From the NCBI RefSeq assembly GCF_022647325.1, contig NZ_CP071405.1, positions 3,162,001 to 3,226,000 of the forward strand: a stretch of DNA of 64,000 bases, given 5' to 3'. This document shows, piece after piece, positions 10,775 to 20,777 of the stretch (positions within the stretch are counted from its first letter, which is position 1; each line of letters opens with the position of its first letter). The notes below the pieces were generated by a model. The model was not told where the DNA came from. It did not search any database and worked only from the letters and a program-made list of their open reading frames with translations. The stretch is from Pantoea deleyi. Its GTDB lineage: Bacteria > Pseudomonadota > Gammaproteobacteria > Enterobacterales > Enterobacteriaceae. A program made the position numbers and the translations under genes.

Positions 10775-12208
10775 TTACTGCATCAGCAGATAGATGCTGC
10801 TGTCACCGCGTTTCACATTCAGCGCCAGCACGGAAGGTTTGGTATCCAGCACTTTGCGCAGTTCACCCAGGTTGGTCACCACCTGCTGGTTAACGCCCTG
10901 GATCACATCGCCCTTTTTCAGGCCGATGCGCGCTGCGGCGCTGCCCGGTTTCACATTGTCCACGCGGACGCCCTTGTCACCGGTTTCGACATTGCTGAGA
11001 TCCGCCCCTTCAATGCCGTTATAGATGGTGGCGGACTGCACTTTCGCCTGGCTGCTCTGCTGCAGCTGAACGGAGACATCGACCGGTTTGCCGTCACGCA
11101 GCAGGCCCAGCTTCAGCGTGGTGCCCACCGGCAGTGAACCCACTTCGGCGCGCAGGGATGCGAAGCTGCTCAGCGGTTTGCCGTTCATTGAAACGATGAC
11201 GTCACCCGCTTTGATGCCCGCTTTGGCCGCCGCCGAATCCGGCAGCACCTGGCTGACAAAGGCGCCGCGCTGTGCATCGACCTTCATCGCTTTTGCCAGC
11301 TCGGAGTTCAGCTCCGTACCCTGCACGCCCAGTTCGCCGCGTTTCACCTGACCAAACTCAACCATCTGAGCCGTCAGGTTTTTCACCATGTTACTCGGGA
11401 TCGCAAAGCCGATACCGATGTTGCCGCCGTCCGGCGCCAGGATGGCGGTGTTAATCCCGATCAGCTCACCGTTGAGGTTAACCAGCGCACCACCGGAGTT
11501 ACCCCGGTTGATCGCCGCATCCGTCTGGATGAAGTTTTCGTAGTTTTCCACGTTCAGGCCGCTGCGGCCCAGCGCCGAGACGATACCGGACGTCACGGTT
11601 TCGCCCAGGCCATAAGGGTTACCGATCGCCACGGTGTAGTCGCCCACGCGCAGGTTGTCGGAGTCGGCAATTTTCACCGCGGTCAGGTTTTTAGCATCTT
11701 TCAGCTGAACCAGCGCGATGTCTGAGCTGGGGTCTTTCCCGATTACTTTGGCGTCGTAACGACGGCCGTCGCTGAGCTGTACCTGAATTTTGGTCGCATT
11801 GTTGACCACGTGGTTGTTGGTAACCACATAGCCTTTTTCGGCATTAATGATGACGCCCGAACCCAGCGCCCGGAATTTTTCCTGCTGCGTATCTGGCGCA
11901 GGCGCGCCGCCGCCCTCACCGCTCTGGCACATCGGTGAGCCCTGGAACGGTGAACCGTCCTGGCAGAAAGGCGAGTTATCGCCAAAGAATTGCTGGAACT
12001 GTTGCGGCATACGCGGGGTTTTCACCGTGGTGGTCCCCTCGACGCTGATACTGACCACAGAGGGCATGACCTTCTCCAGCATGGGAGCCAGACTTGGCTG
12101 TTGCTGACTGTCGGATGAGGCCGTTTGTGCAGCAGAAACAGTAACAGGGGCGAGGGCCATGCTCAGGCTCAGAGCCAGCGCACTTAACATTAAGGTCTTT
12201 GTTTTCAT
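10775..12208 (-). CDS. degP: Periplasmic serine protease/chaperone DegP (HtrA, Do)
   Basis: Degrades or holds misfolded envelope proteins in the periplasm. The 477-residue precursor has a cleavable signal peptide (about residues 1-26, ending VSA). The trypsin-like domain carries catalytic triad H133 (NNHVV), D163 (SSDIAL) and S238 (GNSGGA), and two PDZ domains follow (about 285-375 and 390-475). The LA loop holds the cysteine pair C82/C94 seen in E. coli DegP. I chose the ATG at 12208 over one five codons upstream because it begins the signal peptide. A sigma-E type promoter lies about 80 bp upstream. Confidence 0.97.
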   Translation of the reverse strand: MKTKTLMLSALALSLSMALAPVTVSAAQTASSDSQQQPSLAPMLEKVMPSVVSISVEGTTTVKTPRMPQQFQQFFGDNSPFCQDGSPFQGSPMCQSGEGGGAPAPDTQQEKFRALGSGVIINAEKGYVVTNNHVVNNATKIQVQLSDGRRYDAKVIGKDPSSDIALVQLKDAKNLTAVKIADSDNLRVGDYTVAIGNPYGLGETVTSGIVSALGRSGLNVENYENFIQTDAAINRGNSGGALVNLNGELIGINTAILAPDGGNIGIGFAIPSNMVKNLTAQMVEFGQVKRGELGVQGTELNSELAKAMKVDAQRGAFVSQVLPDSAAAKAGIKAGDVIVSMNGKPLSSFASLRAEVGSLPVGTTLKLGLLRDGKPVDVSVQLQQSSQAKVQSATIYNGIEGADLSNVETGDKGVRVDNVKPGSAAARIGLKKGDVIQGVNQQVVTNLGELRKVLDTKPSVLALNVKRGDSSIYLLMQ

Positions 12209-12260
12209 TTTTTCGTTTCTCAATAAGATTACTGTTCAGACCATTGCTGTGGTCGAAAGG

Positions 12261-12288
12261 TGAGATAAATGTTTTAGCGCGAAGTTCC
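12261..12288 (-). promoter_or_regulatory. Sigma-E type promoter of degP
   Basis: On the minus strand GGAACTT (-35, 12282-12288) is followed after 16 bp by TCTCA (-10, 12261-12265). The -35 is a perfect match to the RpoE consensus and the E. coli degP promoter has the same GGAACTTC start. The -10 is a weaker match. This fits envelope-stress control of degP. Confidence 0.75.
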
Positions 12289-12343
12289 TTTAAAAGTTTA
12301 AGCTAAAGGTAAAAATTTATTCGCGCTCTTTACAATCGGTGGC

Positions 12344-13834
12344 TTATTCTACGGCCATCAGTCGGCGGTACTCATCCCAGGCGTAGAGGTCGGTCATTCC
12401 GCTGATATAATCCTGAATAAGCCGGAAGCGATAATAACGCTCCCACAACAGCCGTTGATATTTATGTTCCACCACCAGATTACGCATCTTATGCAGATAC
12501 GCTTTGCGATGTTTGCCGGAGAGCTTATGGAAAAGCCGGGTTTCGATCGGGTGCTGGCGCAGGAAATCTTCATTTATCAGCGTGGTAAAGGCTTCGTAAT
12601 TCAGGCGCATCAGCGGCGCGTAGATCTCCAGTAAGCCTCTGATCACCCGATAGCCCTGCAGCTCCAGCTGCTCGACTTCCGAGTGGTTAAACACCTGCTG
12701 GCGCGCGACGGTCTTGAACAGCTGCAGCAGACGCCCCTCCTCTCCCTCATCTTCCAGCAGCGCATGATTGAAACTTCCCGCGAATATGGCCGGCAGATTA
12801 TCGACAAAACGTTTCACGGCGTAGCTGACCAGTACGCTCTGAACATTTACGCGTAATGACATAAAAAATTGATCGCTGCGGCTGCGGCGTTTTTTACTGC
12901 AGGCTTCACGCCAGGCTTCGCCAATCGTCCGGCTGAAAGCGTCATTATTTTTAACCGGTCCCCAGGCTTTATTCAGAAACTCATACAAACTTTCAACATT
13001 AAAGATATCTTTTTCTACAGCATCATCCAAATCTGCAATACAGTAGGAGATATCATCGGCGGCTTCCATTATATAGGTGAGCGGAAAGCGATGATGTTCT
13101 TCCATATTGGTGGCGGCGCGCAGGTCAGCAATATAATCCTGCTCGGAGAGATAAAAGCCCGGCTTTTTCATTAATACGCTAAATTCGGCGGGCTTTTCAC
13201 CCTGCCACCAGGCGGGTGCGGTATATTTCAGGATGCAGGCGACCTGCGAATAGCTGAGATTGAGTTGCAGCAGCGTGTGCACCATGCGGATAGCCTGCGC
13301 GTTGCCCTCGAAATGGCAGAGATCCTGGCGAATCATCGCATTGAGTTGATCGAATGCCCTGCGCTGCTCCTCGCCTTCCACGCCCGCCACCAGCGGGTCC
13401 ACCAGCTCGGCGGCGAGGTGCTCTTCGAACCAGTCGTTAATGGCCGCCTCGCCAAAATGACCAAACGGCGGGTTGCCGACGTCGTGAAGCAGGCAGGCCA
13501 TCTCTATCAGGCTTTCAAACGCCCCTTCCAGCTCATCCAGGCCATACTGCGCCAGCCCGCCCTGCATCTTCAGGGTTTGCAGGATCTCTTTAGTGATGTA
13601 ACGGCCGGTCTGCTGCACCTCCAGCGAGTGCGTCAGGCGGGAGCGGACGGCGGCGTTGCGCTCCAGCGGAAAGACCTGCGTTTTCTGCTGCAGGCGGCGG
13701 ATGGCGGCGGAATTGATAATCCGTCCGCGGTCGCTCTCAAAATGACGCGTAATGTAATATTCGCCTTCCGGATCTTTACGACTGGTATAAGGGCGCGAGA
13801 AGCTGATCTTCTTCCTGAAATTGATCGCCGACAT
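12344..13834 (-). CDS. dgt: Deoxyguanosine triphosphate triphosphohydrolase
   Basis: Hydrolyses dGTP to deoxyguanosine and tripolyphosphate and so limits the dGTP pool. The 496-residue HD-domain protein shows the metal-binding residues in [10 protein letters not shown] (about residues 66-75) and [16 protein letters not shown] (about 117-132). Other conserved stretches are [13 protein letters not shown] and [13 protein letters not shown]. It ends [15 protein letters not shown], as in E. coli. It is slightly shorter than E. coli Dgt (505), with the length difference around residues 135-165. It diverges from mtnN across 92 bp. Confidence 0.96.
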   Translation of the reverse strand: MSAINFRKKISFSRPYTSRKDPEGEYYITRHFESDRGRIINSAAIRRLQQKTQVFPLERNAAVRSRLTHSLEVQQTGRYITKEILQTLKMQGGLAQYGLDELEGAFESLIEMACLLHDVGNPPFGHFGEAAINDWFEEHLAAELVDPLVAGVEGEEQRRAFDQLNAMIRQDLCHFEGNAQAIRMVHTLLQLNLSYSQVACILKYTAPAWWQGEKPAEFSVLMKKPGFYLSEQDYIADLRAATNMEEHHRFPLTYIMEAADDISYCIADLDDAVEKDIFNVESLYEFLNKAWGPVKNNDAFSRTIGEAWREACSKKRRSRSDQFFMSLRVNVQSVLVSYAVKRFVDNLPAIFAGSFNHALLEDEGEEGRLLQLFKTVARQQVFNHSEVEQLELQGYRVIRGLLEIYAPLMRLNYEAFTTLINEDFLRQHPIETRLFHKLSGKHRKAYLHKMRNLVVEHKYQRLLWERYYRFRLIQDYISGMTDLYAWDEYRRLMAVE

Positions 13835-13926
13835 GAATTACCCCTGACTTTTTCGTGAATTAATCCCCGGACTGCCATGTTAGACTATGCCCTAAATTTT
13901 GAATCTTTACATTAGCGGAACTCATT

Positions 13927-14625
13927 ATGAAAGCAGGCATCATCGGCGCGATGGAGCAGGAAGTTACCCTGCTGCGCGACAAAATTGAAAACCGTCAGAC
14001 GCTGTCGCTGGCCGGTTGCGAAATTTACACCGGCACCCTGCAGGGTGTTGAGGTGGCACTGCTGAAATCGGGCATTGGTAAAACCTCGGCCGCGCTGGGC
14101 ACCACGCTGCTGCTGCAGCTCTGCAAGCCCGACGTGGTGATCAACACCGGTTCGGCGGGCGGCTTAGCCGCCACTCTCAGCGTTGGCGATATCGTGGTGT
14201 CCGAAGAGGTGCGCTATCACGATGCGGACGTTACCGCGTTTGGGTATGAGCCAGGCCAGATGGCAGGTTGTCCGGCCGCCTTTGTTGCCGACAGCACGCT
14301 TGTCGCAGCGGCGGAAGCCTGCATCAAACAGCTGAACCTGAATGCCGTGCGCGGACTGGTGGTGAGTGGTGATGCCTTTATCAACGGTGCAGCGCCGCTG
14401 GCGCGTATCCGTCATCAGTTCCCGCAGGCGATTGCCGTTGAGATGGAAGCGACCGCGATCGGCCACGTCTGCCACCAGTTCCAGGTGCCGTTCGTGGTGG
14501 TGCGCGCCATCTCCGACGTCGCCGATCAGGAATCTCACCTCAGCTTCGATGAGTTCTTGAGCGTTGCGGCGAAGCAATCTTCGCTGATGGTGGAGAACCT
14601 GCTGGCGCATCTGGCGCGTGGCTAA
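13927..14625 (+). CDS. mtnN: 5'-methylthioadenosine/S-adenosylhomocysteine nucleosidase
   Basis: Cleaves methylthioadenosine and S-adenosylhomocysteine to adenine plus thioribose products, clearing by-products of methylation, polyamine and AI-2 metabolism. The 232-residue protein has the PNP/UDP fold signature: [16 protein letters not shown] (catalytic Glu near 12), [20 protein letters not shown] and the active-site ISDVADQ near residue 197. Length is that of E. coli MtnN. Its stop overlaps the GTG start of btuF by 8 bp, indicating translational coupling. It supports the polyamine genes speED found at 44.5-46.2 kb. Confidence 0.97.
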   Translation: MKAGIIGAMEQEVTLLRDKIENRQTLSLAGCEIYTGTLQGVEVALLKSGIGKTSAALGTTLLLQLCKPDVVINTGSAGGLAATLSVGDIVVSEEVRYHDADVTAFGYEPGQMAGCPAAFVADSTLVAAAEACIKQLNLNAVRGLVVSGDAFINGAAPLARIRHQFPQAIAVEMEATAIGHVCHQFQVPFVVVRAISDVADQESHLSFDEFLSVAAKQSSLMVENLLAHLARG

Positions 14626-15412
14626 AACGCTGCTCTTCTGCTGGCTGCTGCTGTTCAGCGGCAGCCTGCTCGCCTCCCCGCCCCGTGTGATCACCCTCGC
14701 CCCCCACCTGACCGAACTCGCCTTTGCCGCCGGGATCACCCCGATTGCGGTCAGCGCCTGGTCCGACTATCCGCCGCAGGCGAAACAGATTGAACAGGTC
14801 GCGAACTGGCAGGGCATCCGGGCCGAACGTATTCTGCAGCTGAAGCCGGATCTGGTGCTGGCCTGGCGCGGGGGCAATCCGCAGCGTCAGATTGCGCAGC
14901 TGCAGCAGCTCGGGGTGACCGTGAAATGGATCGATCCGCAGACGCTGGATGAGATGTTCACGGCGCTGGCCGATCTGGGCCGCTGGAGCCCGGAGCCGGG
15001 CCAGGCCAGGCAGGCTGCACAGCAGCTGCGCGGGCAGGCAGACGCGCTGCGTCAGCGCTACGGTCACCTCACCGCCGTTCCGCTTTTTCTGCAGTTTGGT
15101 CAGCAGCCGCTGTTTACGGCCTCCGGTGCCACGCTGCAGGATGCGGTGATCAGGTTATGCGGCGGCAGCAACATCTTTGCAGAGAGCCGCGTCAGCTGGC
15201 CGCAGGTCAGCCGCGAGCAGGTGCTGATGCGCCATCCGCAGGCGATTGTGATCGCGGGTAGCGCCCGCCAGGCGGAGAACATCCGCGCATTCTGGCAGCC
15301 TCAGCTCAGCGTGCCGGTGATCGCCATCAACGAAGACTGGCTCAGCCGGCCAGGCCCGCGTCTGCTGCTGGCGGCCCGGCAGCTCTGTGCGGCCCTGCAT
15401 CCTGAGCACTAA
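14618..15412 (+). CDS. btuF: Periplasmic vitamin B12 binding protein
   Basis: Captures cobalamin in the periplasm and delivers it to the BtuCD ABC transporter. The 264-residue precursor starts at a GTG inside the end of mtnN and has a signal peptide (about residues 1-19, [19 protein letters not shown]). The mature part is a class III solute-binding protein: [26 protein letters not shown] and the C-terminal [16 protein letters not shown] are family hallmarks. No btuC or btuD is nearby, as in E. coli, where btuF also follows mtnN. Confidence 0.95.
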   Translation: MAKTLLFCWLLLFSGSLLASPPRVITLAPHLTELAFAAGITPIAVSAWSDYPPQAKQIEQVANWQGIRAERILQLKPDLVLAWRGGNPQRQIAQLQQLGVTVKWIDPQTLDEMFTALADLGRWSPEPGQARQAAQQLRGQADALRQRYGHLTAVPLFLQFGQQPLFTASGATLQDAVIRLCGGSNIFAESRVSWPQVSREQVLMRHPQAIVIAGSARQAENIRAFWQPQLSVPVIAINEDWLSRPGPRLLLAARQLCAALHPEH

Positions 15413-15533
15413 ATCCACAAATTGATTAAAGTCCCTACAGTTTTTGCCGTTAAACACTAACAGAGACGGACGCGCCACGTATGCTCGCCGTCCTTTCAGC
15501 GCTTATGCGCCTTTACGACACCAGGAACTGAAT

Positions 15534-15785
15534 ATGACCAGAGCACTGCTGCTGGCCATAGGGCTATCGCTCGCCGGTACGGCGATTGCGGGATCGATTA
15601 ATGGCTCTATCGGTGCCAGACTTGTTATCTATTCACGCTGTGAAATCAGCACGGCTCCGCGCCAGCCCGCGCCGCAGATAGCCTGTGGCAGACAGCCGGA
15701 TGCGCAGCCGCGCGTGACAGAGAGTCAGATTCAGAGGCAGGGAAGCGTAACGCAGCGTAATCGGCTGATTACGATCGAATGGTAA
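15534..15785 (+). CDS. Small secreted protein of unknown function, pilin-like termini
   Basis: I do not recognise this 83-residue protein. It has a clear signal peptide (MTRALLLAIGLSLAGTAIA, cleavage about residue 19) and an AGGAA ribosome site 8 nt before the ATG. The mature part of about 64 residues has two cysteines (C36, C51) that could form a disulfide, a Pro/Gln/Arg-rich middle, and ends NRLITIEW. The start of the mature part (SINGSIGARLVIYSRCEIS) and the final strand resemble the first and last strands of spore-coat-U/Csu-type pilin subunits, but the central strands are missing. It may be a shrunken pilin-like protein. It lies between btuF and erpA, a slot where I recall yadS in E. coli. 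Confidence 0.6.
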   Translation: MTRALLLAIGLSLAGTAIAGSINGSIGARLVIYSRCEISTAPRQPAPQIACGRQPDAQPRVTESQIQRQGSVTQRNRLITIEW

Positions 15786-15788
15786 GCA

Positions 15789-15809
15789 AGGCCGTCTGGA
15801 TGACGGCCT
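15789..15809. terminator. Hairpin between the small secreted gene and erpA
   Basis: Eight-base perfect stem (AGGCCGTC, 15789-15796, with 15802-15809) and a 5-nt loop, between the convergent stops. There is no T run on either side, so intrinsic termination is uncertain. Confidence 0.4.
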
Positions 15810-15815
15810 GCACGA

Positions 15816-16163
15816 TCAGATACTGAAGGAGGAGCCACACCCGCAGGTGGTTTTGGCATTCGGGTTGGTCACGATAAAGCGCGAACCTTCCAGACCTTCC
15901 GTATAATCCACCGAACCGCCCACCAGATACTGCAGGCTCATCGGGTCAACGACCAGGGAGACGCCCTGCTTTTCAATCGTCATATCGCCATCGTTCAGCT
16001 GGTCATCAAAGGTGAAGCCATACTGGAAACCGCTGCAACCGCCACCGGTGATATAAACGCGCAGTTTCAGCGCCGGGTTCTCTTCGTCGGCAATCAGGTT
16101 CTTCACCTTGGTGGCTGCGGCGTCGGTAAACTGCAACGGCAGTGCTGCTACTTCATCACTCAT
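15816..16163 (-). CDS. erpA: Iron-sulfur cluster insertion protein ErpA
   Basis: A-type carrier that hands Fe-S clusters to targets, in E. coli including the isoprenoid enzymes IspG and IspH. The 115-residue protein carries the three family cysteines: C43 in [11 protein letters not shown] and C107/C109 in TTCGCGSSF. Length and sequence are nearly those of E. coli ErpA. The ATG at 16161-16163 is preceded by GGAGTAAAAC. It diverges from hemL. In E. coli I recall clcA between these two genes; here they are directly divergent with about 200 bp between the starts. Confidence 0.97.
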   Translation of the reverse strand: MSDEVAALPLQFTDAAATKVKNLIADEENPALKLRVYITGGGCSGFQYGFTFDDQLNDGDMTIEKQGVSLVVDPMSLQYLVGGSVDYTEGLEGSRFIVTNPNAKTTCGCGSSFSI

Positions 16164-16366
16164 GTTTTACTCCGGTAAACGCCCAGGTCAGAAAACGACC
16201 TCAATTACGCTATTATCAGTCAGCACCTCAGCGCAATCAAGCTCTGCCCTTCGCACTCTGTGCCGCTTTCCGCGCGCTAAAGGGCGCTGCGGGTGAATCT
16301 GCCTTCCGTCTGCTGCCCCTCTTCCGTAGAATGGGGCGATATTTTTCTGAACCGCTGGAGCCGAAA

Positions 16367-17647
16367 ATGAGTAAGTCCGAACAACTGTTTGCCGAGGCAC
16401 AACGCCTGATCCCGGGTGGGGTAAACTCGCCAGTACGCGCATTTACCGGTGTGGGCGGCGTTCCGCTGTTTATTGAACATGCCGATGGCGCTTACCTCTA
16501 TGACGCCGATGGCAAAGCCTATATCGACTATGTCGGATCCTGGGGCCCGATGGTGCTGGGCCATAACAACCGCGCAATCCGCGATGCGGTGATCGAAGCC
16601 GCGCAGCGCGGGCTAAGCTTTGGCGCACCGACCGAAATGGAAGTGACGATGGCGCAGCTGGTGTGCGAGCTGGTGCCGAGCATGGAGATGGTGCGGATGG
16701 TGAACTCCGGCACCGAAGCAACCATGAGCGCCATCCGCCTGGCGCGTGGCTTTACCGGGCGCGATAAAATCATCAAGTTTGAGGGCTGCTACCACGGCCA
16801 CGCCGACCACCTGCTGGTGAAGGCCGGATCCGGTGCACTGACGCTGGGTCAGCCAAACTCGCCGGGCGTTCCGGCCGATTTCGCCAAACATACCCTGACC
16901 TGCACCTTTAACGATCTCGATTCGGTACGCAGCGCCTTTGCGCAATATCCTGAAGATATCGCGGCTATTATCGTGGAGCCGGTCGCCGGCAACATGAACT
17001 GCATTCCGCCACAGCCGGACTTCCTGCCGGGCCTGCGTGCGATCTGCGATGAGTTCGGCGCGCTGCTGATTATCGATGAAGTGATGACCGGTTTCCGCGT
17101 TGCGCTGGGCGGTGCCCAGGCGCATTACCACGTGCGTCCCGATCTGACCTGCCTCGGAAAAATCATCGGTGGCGGGATGCCGGTCGGCGCCTTCGGTGGC
17201 CGTCGCGACGTGATGGCCGCGCTGGCCCCGACCGGGCCGGTTTATCAGGCGGGCACGCTCTCCGGTAACCCGATCGCGATGGCTGCGGGCTACGCCTGCC
17301 TGTCGCAGATCGCGCAGCCGGGCACCCATGAGAAACTGGATGCCCTGACCCGCCAGCTGGCGGAAGGTCTGCGCGAGGCCGCCCGGCAGCAGAATATCCC
17401 GCTGGTGATTAACCACGTTGGCGGCATGTTCGGCCTGTTCTTCACCGAAGCTGACAGCGTGACCTCTTACGCCGATGTGACACGCTGCGACGTGGAGCGC
17501 TTTAAAACCTTCTTCCACCTGATGCTGGAAGAAGGCGTTTACTTTGCGCCCTCAGCCTATGAAGCGGGCTTTATGTCGCTGGCCCACAGCGAAGCGGATA
17601 TTCAGCACACCGTCGACGCCGCGCGTCGCTGTTTCGCGAAGCTGTAA
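16367..17647 (+). CDS. hemL: Glutamate-1-semialdehyde 2,1-aminomutase
   Basis: PLP-dependent enzyme that makes 5-aminolevulinate, the last step of the C5 route to haem. The 426-residue class III aminotransferase-fold protein has catalytic lysine K265 in [11 protein letters not shown], the gating loop around [14 protein letters not shown] and the cofactor aspartate in [12 protein letters not shown]. The frame is open upstream to 16142, but [22 protein letters not shown] at 16367 matches the family start and length. GGAG lies 9 nt before it. It converges on fhuB. Confidence 0.98.
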   Translation: MSKSEQLFAEAQRLIPGGVNSPVRAFTGVGGVPLFIEHADGAYLYDADGKAYIDYVGSWGPMVLGHNNRAIRDAVIEAAQRGLSFGAPTEMEVTMAQLVCELVPSMEMVRMVNSGTEATMSAIRLARGFTGRDKIIKFEGCYHGHADHLLVKAGSGALTLGQPNSPGVPADFAKHTLTCTFNDLDSVRSAFAQYPEDIAAIIVEPVAGNMNCIPPQPDFLPGLRAICDEFGALLIIDEVMTGFRVALGGAQAHYHVRPDLTCLGKIIGGGMPVGAFGGRRDVMAALAPTGPVYQAGTLSGNPIAMAAGYACLSQIAQPGTHEKLDALTRQLAEGLREAARQQNIPLVINHVGGMFGLFFTEADSVTSYADVTRCDVERFKTFFHLMLEEGVYFAPSAYEAGFMSLAHSEADIQHTVDAARRCFAKL

Positions 17648-17666
17648 TTTCATCAGCGTAAAAGAC

Positions 17667-17696
17667 AAAGACCGGCAGCAGCCGGTCTTTTGCTTT
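17667..17696 (+). terminator. Intrinsic terminator after hemL
   Basis: Ten-base stem AAAGACCGGC (17667-17676) with GCCGGTCTTT (17681-17690), loop AGCA, followed by TGCTTT. It lies 20 nt after the hemL stop. Confidence 0.85.
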
Positions 17697-17910
17697 GATC
17701 AGGTTTGCCCCGCTCGGGTGTGTGAGGGTGGCAGCACAGGAGACAGGGTCCCGCCGGAAAGGCGCGCAAGCCGTCATCCCCGCTTCATCCGTCCCGCGCT
17801 GTGCCTGCGACGCTTTTCTACGCTGACCCGACGCATTGAGCGTCTCTGTTGTTGTCAGACCCCCCTGAGCTGGATCGGGCCGCCCTCTGAAACCGGCCTG
17901 CTTTGTCCTC

Positions 17911-19890
17911 TTAACCCGAACGCCTGAGCAGCCAGATAAAGTAGGGCGCACCTAAAAACGTCGCCATCAGCCCGGCCGGGATCTGATCCGGGAACGCCAG
18001 CATCCGGCCGCACCAGTCCGCCAGCACCATCAAACCACCACCCAGCAGCCCCGACAGCAGCAGCTGCGGCAGGGCTCGCCGGAAGCCCAGCATCCGCGCC
18101 ATGTGCGGCGCCATCAAACCGACAAAACTCAGCGGACCGATAGTCAGGGTCGCGCTGGCGGTCAGCGCCGCGGCCAGCAGCAGCAGGCTCAGCCGCGCAG
18201 GCGTTAACGCCATGCCTGCCGACCGTGCGGTCGCGCTGCCCAGCGGCAGCAGCGTCAGCCAGCGTGTGGCCAGTGGAGCCAGCCCCACCAGCAGCAGTGC
18301 GCAGAACGCGCTCTGGATCGCCTGCGTCCCGCTGATGTTATAGGTCGAACCGGAGATCCAGGTCAGCAGCCCGCCCATTCGCGGATCGCCGCTGGCCAGC
18401 AGCAGCATCAGCAGCGTGACAAAGGCGCTGTTGAGCGCCATACCCGCCAGCAGCAGCCGCTCCGGCGCGAAGCCGCCCCGGCTGGCGACCGCCATGATCA
18501 CCAGCAGCGTCAGCGCCGCACCCAGCGCCCCGGCGGGCAGCAGCCAGGCTACGGCATCACCGGGGACAAAAAACATCATGACGACGACGCCGCAGGCGGC
18601 GCCCGAACTGATACCCAGCACTTCCGGACTGGCCATAGGATTGCCGGTCAGCCGCTGGATCAGACTCCCGGCCACGCCCAGCATCAGACCAGTCACCAGC
18701 GCGGCCAGCACCCGTGGTGCACGCCACGGAAGCAGCGCGTGCAGCAGCTCACCGGCGGAGACACGCCAGCCCAGCGCATCACGCCCGAACGCCAGCCCGC
18801 CCCATACCAGCAGCCCCAGCACAATCAGGCCGATCAGCAGCCAGCGCAGCAGGTTCTGCCGCTCGGCGGGCACCCTGTCGCCCTGATGCAGCGCGGGTGG
18901 CACAGAGCCGGTGCGCAGGCGCGGCAGCAGCCACAGAAGAAGGGGGACGCCGAGCAGAGCCGTGGCCGTGCCGGTCGGGATGTCGCGCCAGTGCTGGCTG
19001 AGCCACAGCACACAACTGTCCGCCAGCCAGAGCAGCAGCGCCCCCGTCAGCGGCGCCAGTATCATCCGGCTGATGAGCCGCCGTCCGCCCAGCAGCTTCG
19101 CCAGCAGCGGCGCAAACAGCCCGATAAAGCCAATAATCCCGGCGACGTTCACCAGCTGGGCGCTGAGCAGGATCGCCAGCCCCAGCCCGCCAATCCGCGC
19201 GATCGACAGTGACAGCCCCAGATTTTTCGCCACCGTGTCATCCAGCCCCATCAGCGTCAGCGGACGCAGCAGCGCCAGCGCCACGACAAACGCCAGCAGC
19301 AGGCGCGGCCAGAGCTGCTGCACATTCTCCCAGCCCATCTGATTCAGCGCACCGGTGCTCCAGAGAAACATGTTCTGCAGCTGATCGTGATTGAAGATCG
19401 CAAAGATCTGATTAACCGCACCGCTGTAGAGGCTCAGCACCAGCCCGGCCAGGATCAGCGTGACGGGCGACAGCCGTCGGCCCCAGGCGACGCCAAAGAC
19501 CATAGCGCCCACCAGCAGCGCACCGCTCAGCGCCGCAAACTGCTGCGCCAGCACCCCGCCCGGCAGATGCCACAGCGTGGCGACAGTAATACCCAGCTGG
19601 GCGCCGGACGAGACGCCCAGCGTGGTCGGCTCCGCCAGCGGATTACGCAGGATCTGCTGAAACAGCAGACCGGCCAGGCCCAGACCGGCGCCCACCAGCA
19701 GCGCCAGCACCGTGCGCGGCAGCAGGCTGTAGTGAAACACCATCTGCGGCAGGTTATCGACGGCCGGTGACCAGAGCGCCTGCCACCAGTCAGCCTGCGG
19801 CAGCGCCTGATGCAGATTCGTCAGGGTGAGGCTCAGCGCCAGCAGAAACAGCAGGCTCAGGAGGCCAGCGGGAAGCAGAGCATGACGCAT
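17911..19890 (-). CDS. fhuB: Ferric hydroxamate ABC transporter permease FhuB (fused double permease)
   Basis: Inner-membrane channel for hydroxamate siderophores such as ferrichrome. The 659-residue protein is two FecCD-type permease domains in tandem (about residues 1-320 and 345-659), each with around ten hydrophobic segments. Each half carries the Gly-rich coupling motif that meets the ATPase FhuC (RNPLAEPTTLGVSSGA; TGNPMASPEVLGISSGA). The open frame runs on to 20016, but the ATG at 19890 shares a TGATG overlap with the fhuD stop and gives the length of E. coli FhuB (660). No terminator was seen after it. Confidence 0.97.
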   Translation of the reverse strand: MRHALLPAGLLSLLFLLALSLTLTNLHQALPQADWWQALWSPAVDNLPQMVFHYSLLPRTVLALLVGAGLGLAGLLFQQILRNPLAEPTTLGVSSGAQLGITVATLWHLPGGVLAQQFAALSGALLVGAMVFGVAWGRRLSPVTLILAGLVLSLYSGAVNQIFAIFNHDQLQNMFLWSTGALNQMGWENVQQLWPRLLLAFVVALALLRPLTLMGLDDTVAKNLGLSLSIARIGGLGLAILLSAQLVNVAGIIGFIGLFAPLLAKLLGGRRLISRMILAPLTGALLLWLADSCVLWLSQHWRDIPTGTATALLGVPLLLWLLPRLRTGSVPPALHQGDRVPAERQNLLRWLLIGLIVLGLLVWGGLAFGRDALGWRVSAGELLHALLPWRAPRVLAALVTGLMLGVAGSLIQRLTGNPMASPEVLGISSGAACGVVVMMFFVPGDAVAWLLPAGALGAALTLLVIMAVASRGGFAPERLLLAGMALNSAFVTLLMLLLASGDPRMGGLLTWISGSTYNISGTQAIQSAFCALLLVGLAPLATRWLTLLPLGSATARSAGMALTPARLSLLLLAAALTASATLTIGPLSFVGLMAPHMARMLGFRRALPQLLLSGLLGGGLMVLADWCGRMLAFPDQIPAGLMATFLGAPYFIWLLRRSG

Positions 19891-20771
19891 CAGTGTCTCT
19901 CCAGCGCGCGTTCCAGCACGCGAACAAAGTGCAGCGCCGAGAGCGTGGCACCGTAATACCAGACGGCCGGCACGCGCTGAAAGCGTCCGCTGCGCACAAA
20001 CGGCAGCGCCTGCCACAGCGGGCTGCGCATCAGTTGCTGCATCTCCATGTCGTTGTCATGGTCGAAACAGAGGGTCTCGACGTCGCCCACCTGCGCCAGC
20101 TGTTCGATGCCGATCACCGCACTCCCCCAGAAATTGGTTTCGCCGTGCCAGCCATTTTTCAGGCCCAGCAGGGTCATCACTTCGAGAAACAGGCTGTTTT
20201 TACCAAAGGTGATGGCGTGACGGCTGTCGAGCAGCGACATCAGCAGGATCGTGCGTCCGGCATAGGGTGCCAGCCGCTGACGCGCCGCCGCCAGTTCCGC
20301 ATCGACCTCACGCAGATGCTGCTCCGCGCGGTCGCTGATCCCCAGGCGCGCCGCCAGCTGACGCAGGGACGCCCGCGCGGCGGTCAAGGGCTTACCGTCG
20401 CCGCTGTGAAGGTCGAATCCCATCGCTGGCGCAATGCGTTGCAGTTTATCTTTCGCGGGGCCGTAGCCGTTGGAGCAGAGGATCAGCGACGGCTGCATCT
20501 GCGCCATCAGCTCAAGGTTCGGTTCGGTGCGCAGACCCACATCGATCACGCCAGCGGGCAGCGGCGGCTGGCCGACCCAGATGTTGTAGTTGTGCAGATC
20601 GGCCACGCCGTATGGCGTGATCCCCAGCGCCAGCAGAAGCTCGGTGGGTAACCACTCCAGCGCGATAATACGACCGGTCTGGGGCGCAGCGGCACGCAGG
20701 GGAAGAGCACAAAACAGCGGTGAGGCCGCCAGCGCCAGCATCAGCCTGCGGCGATAAAGATCGGGCATCAT
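19890..20771 (-). CDS. fhuD: Ferric hydroxamate periplasmic binding protein FhuD
   Basis: Binds iron-loaded hydroxamates in the periplasm for FhuBC. The 293-residue precursor starts MMPDLYRRRLMLALAASPLFCALPLRAAA, a signal peptide with a twin-arginine-like RRR and a hydrophobic core, cleaved near residue 28. The mature protein has the class III binding fold: RIIALEWLPTELLLALG, QPSLILCSNGYGP, and the conserved Trp/Arg-rich C-terminal region. Length is close to E. coli FhuD (296). The start may be the second ATG, one codon later. It is 6 bp from fhuC and overlaps fhuB. Confidence 0.95.
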   Translation of the reverse strand: MMPDLYRRRLMLALAASPLFCALPLRAAAPQTGRIIALEWLPTELLLALGITPYGVADLHNYNIWVGQPPLPAGVIDVGLRTEPNLELMAQMQPSLILCSNGYGPAKDKLQRIAPAMGFDLHSGDGKPLTAARASLRQLAARLGISDRAEQHLREVDAELAAARQRLAPYAGRTILLMSLLDSRHAITFGKNSLFLEVMTLLGLKNGWHGETNFWGSAVIGIEQLAQVGDVETLCFDHDNDMEMQQLMRSPLWQALPFVRSGRFQRVPAVWYYGATLSALHFVRVLERALERH

Positions 20772-20777
20772 ACTTCC

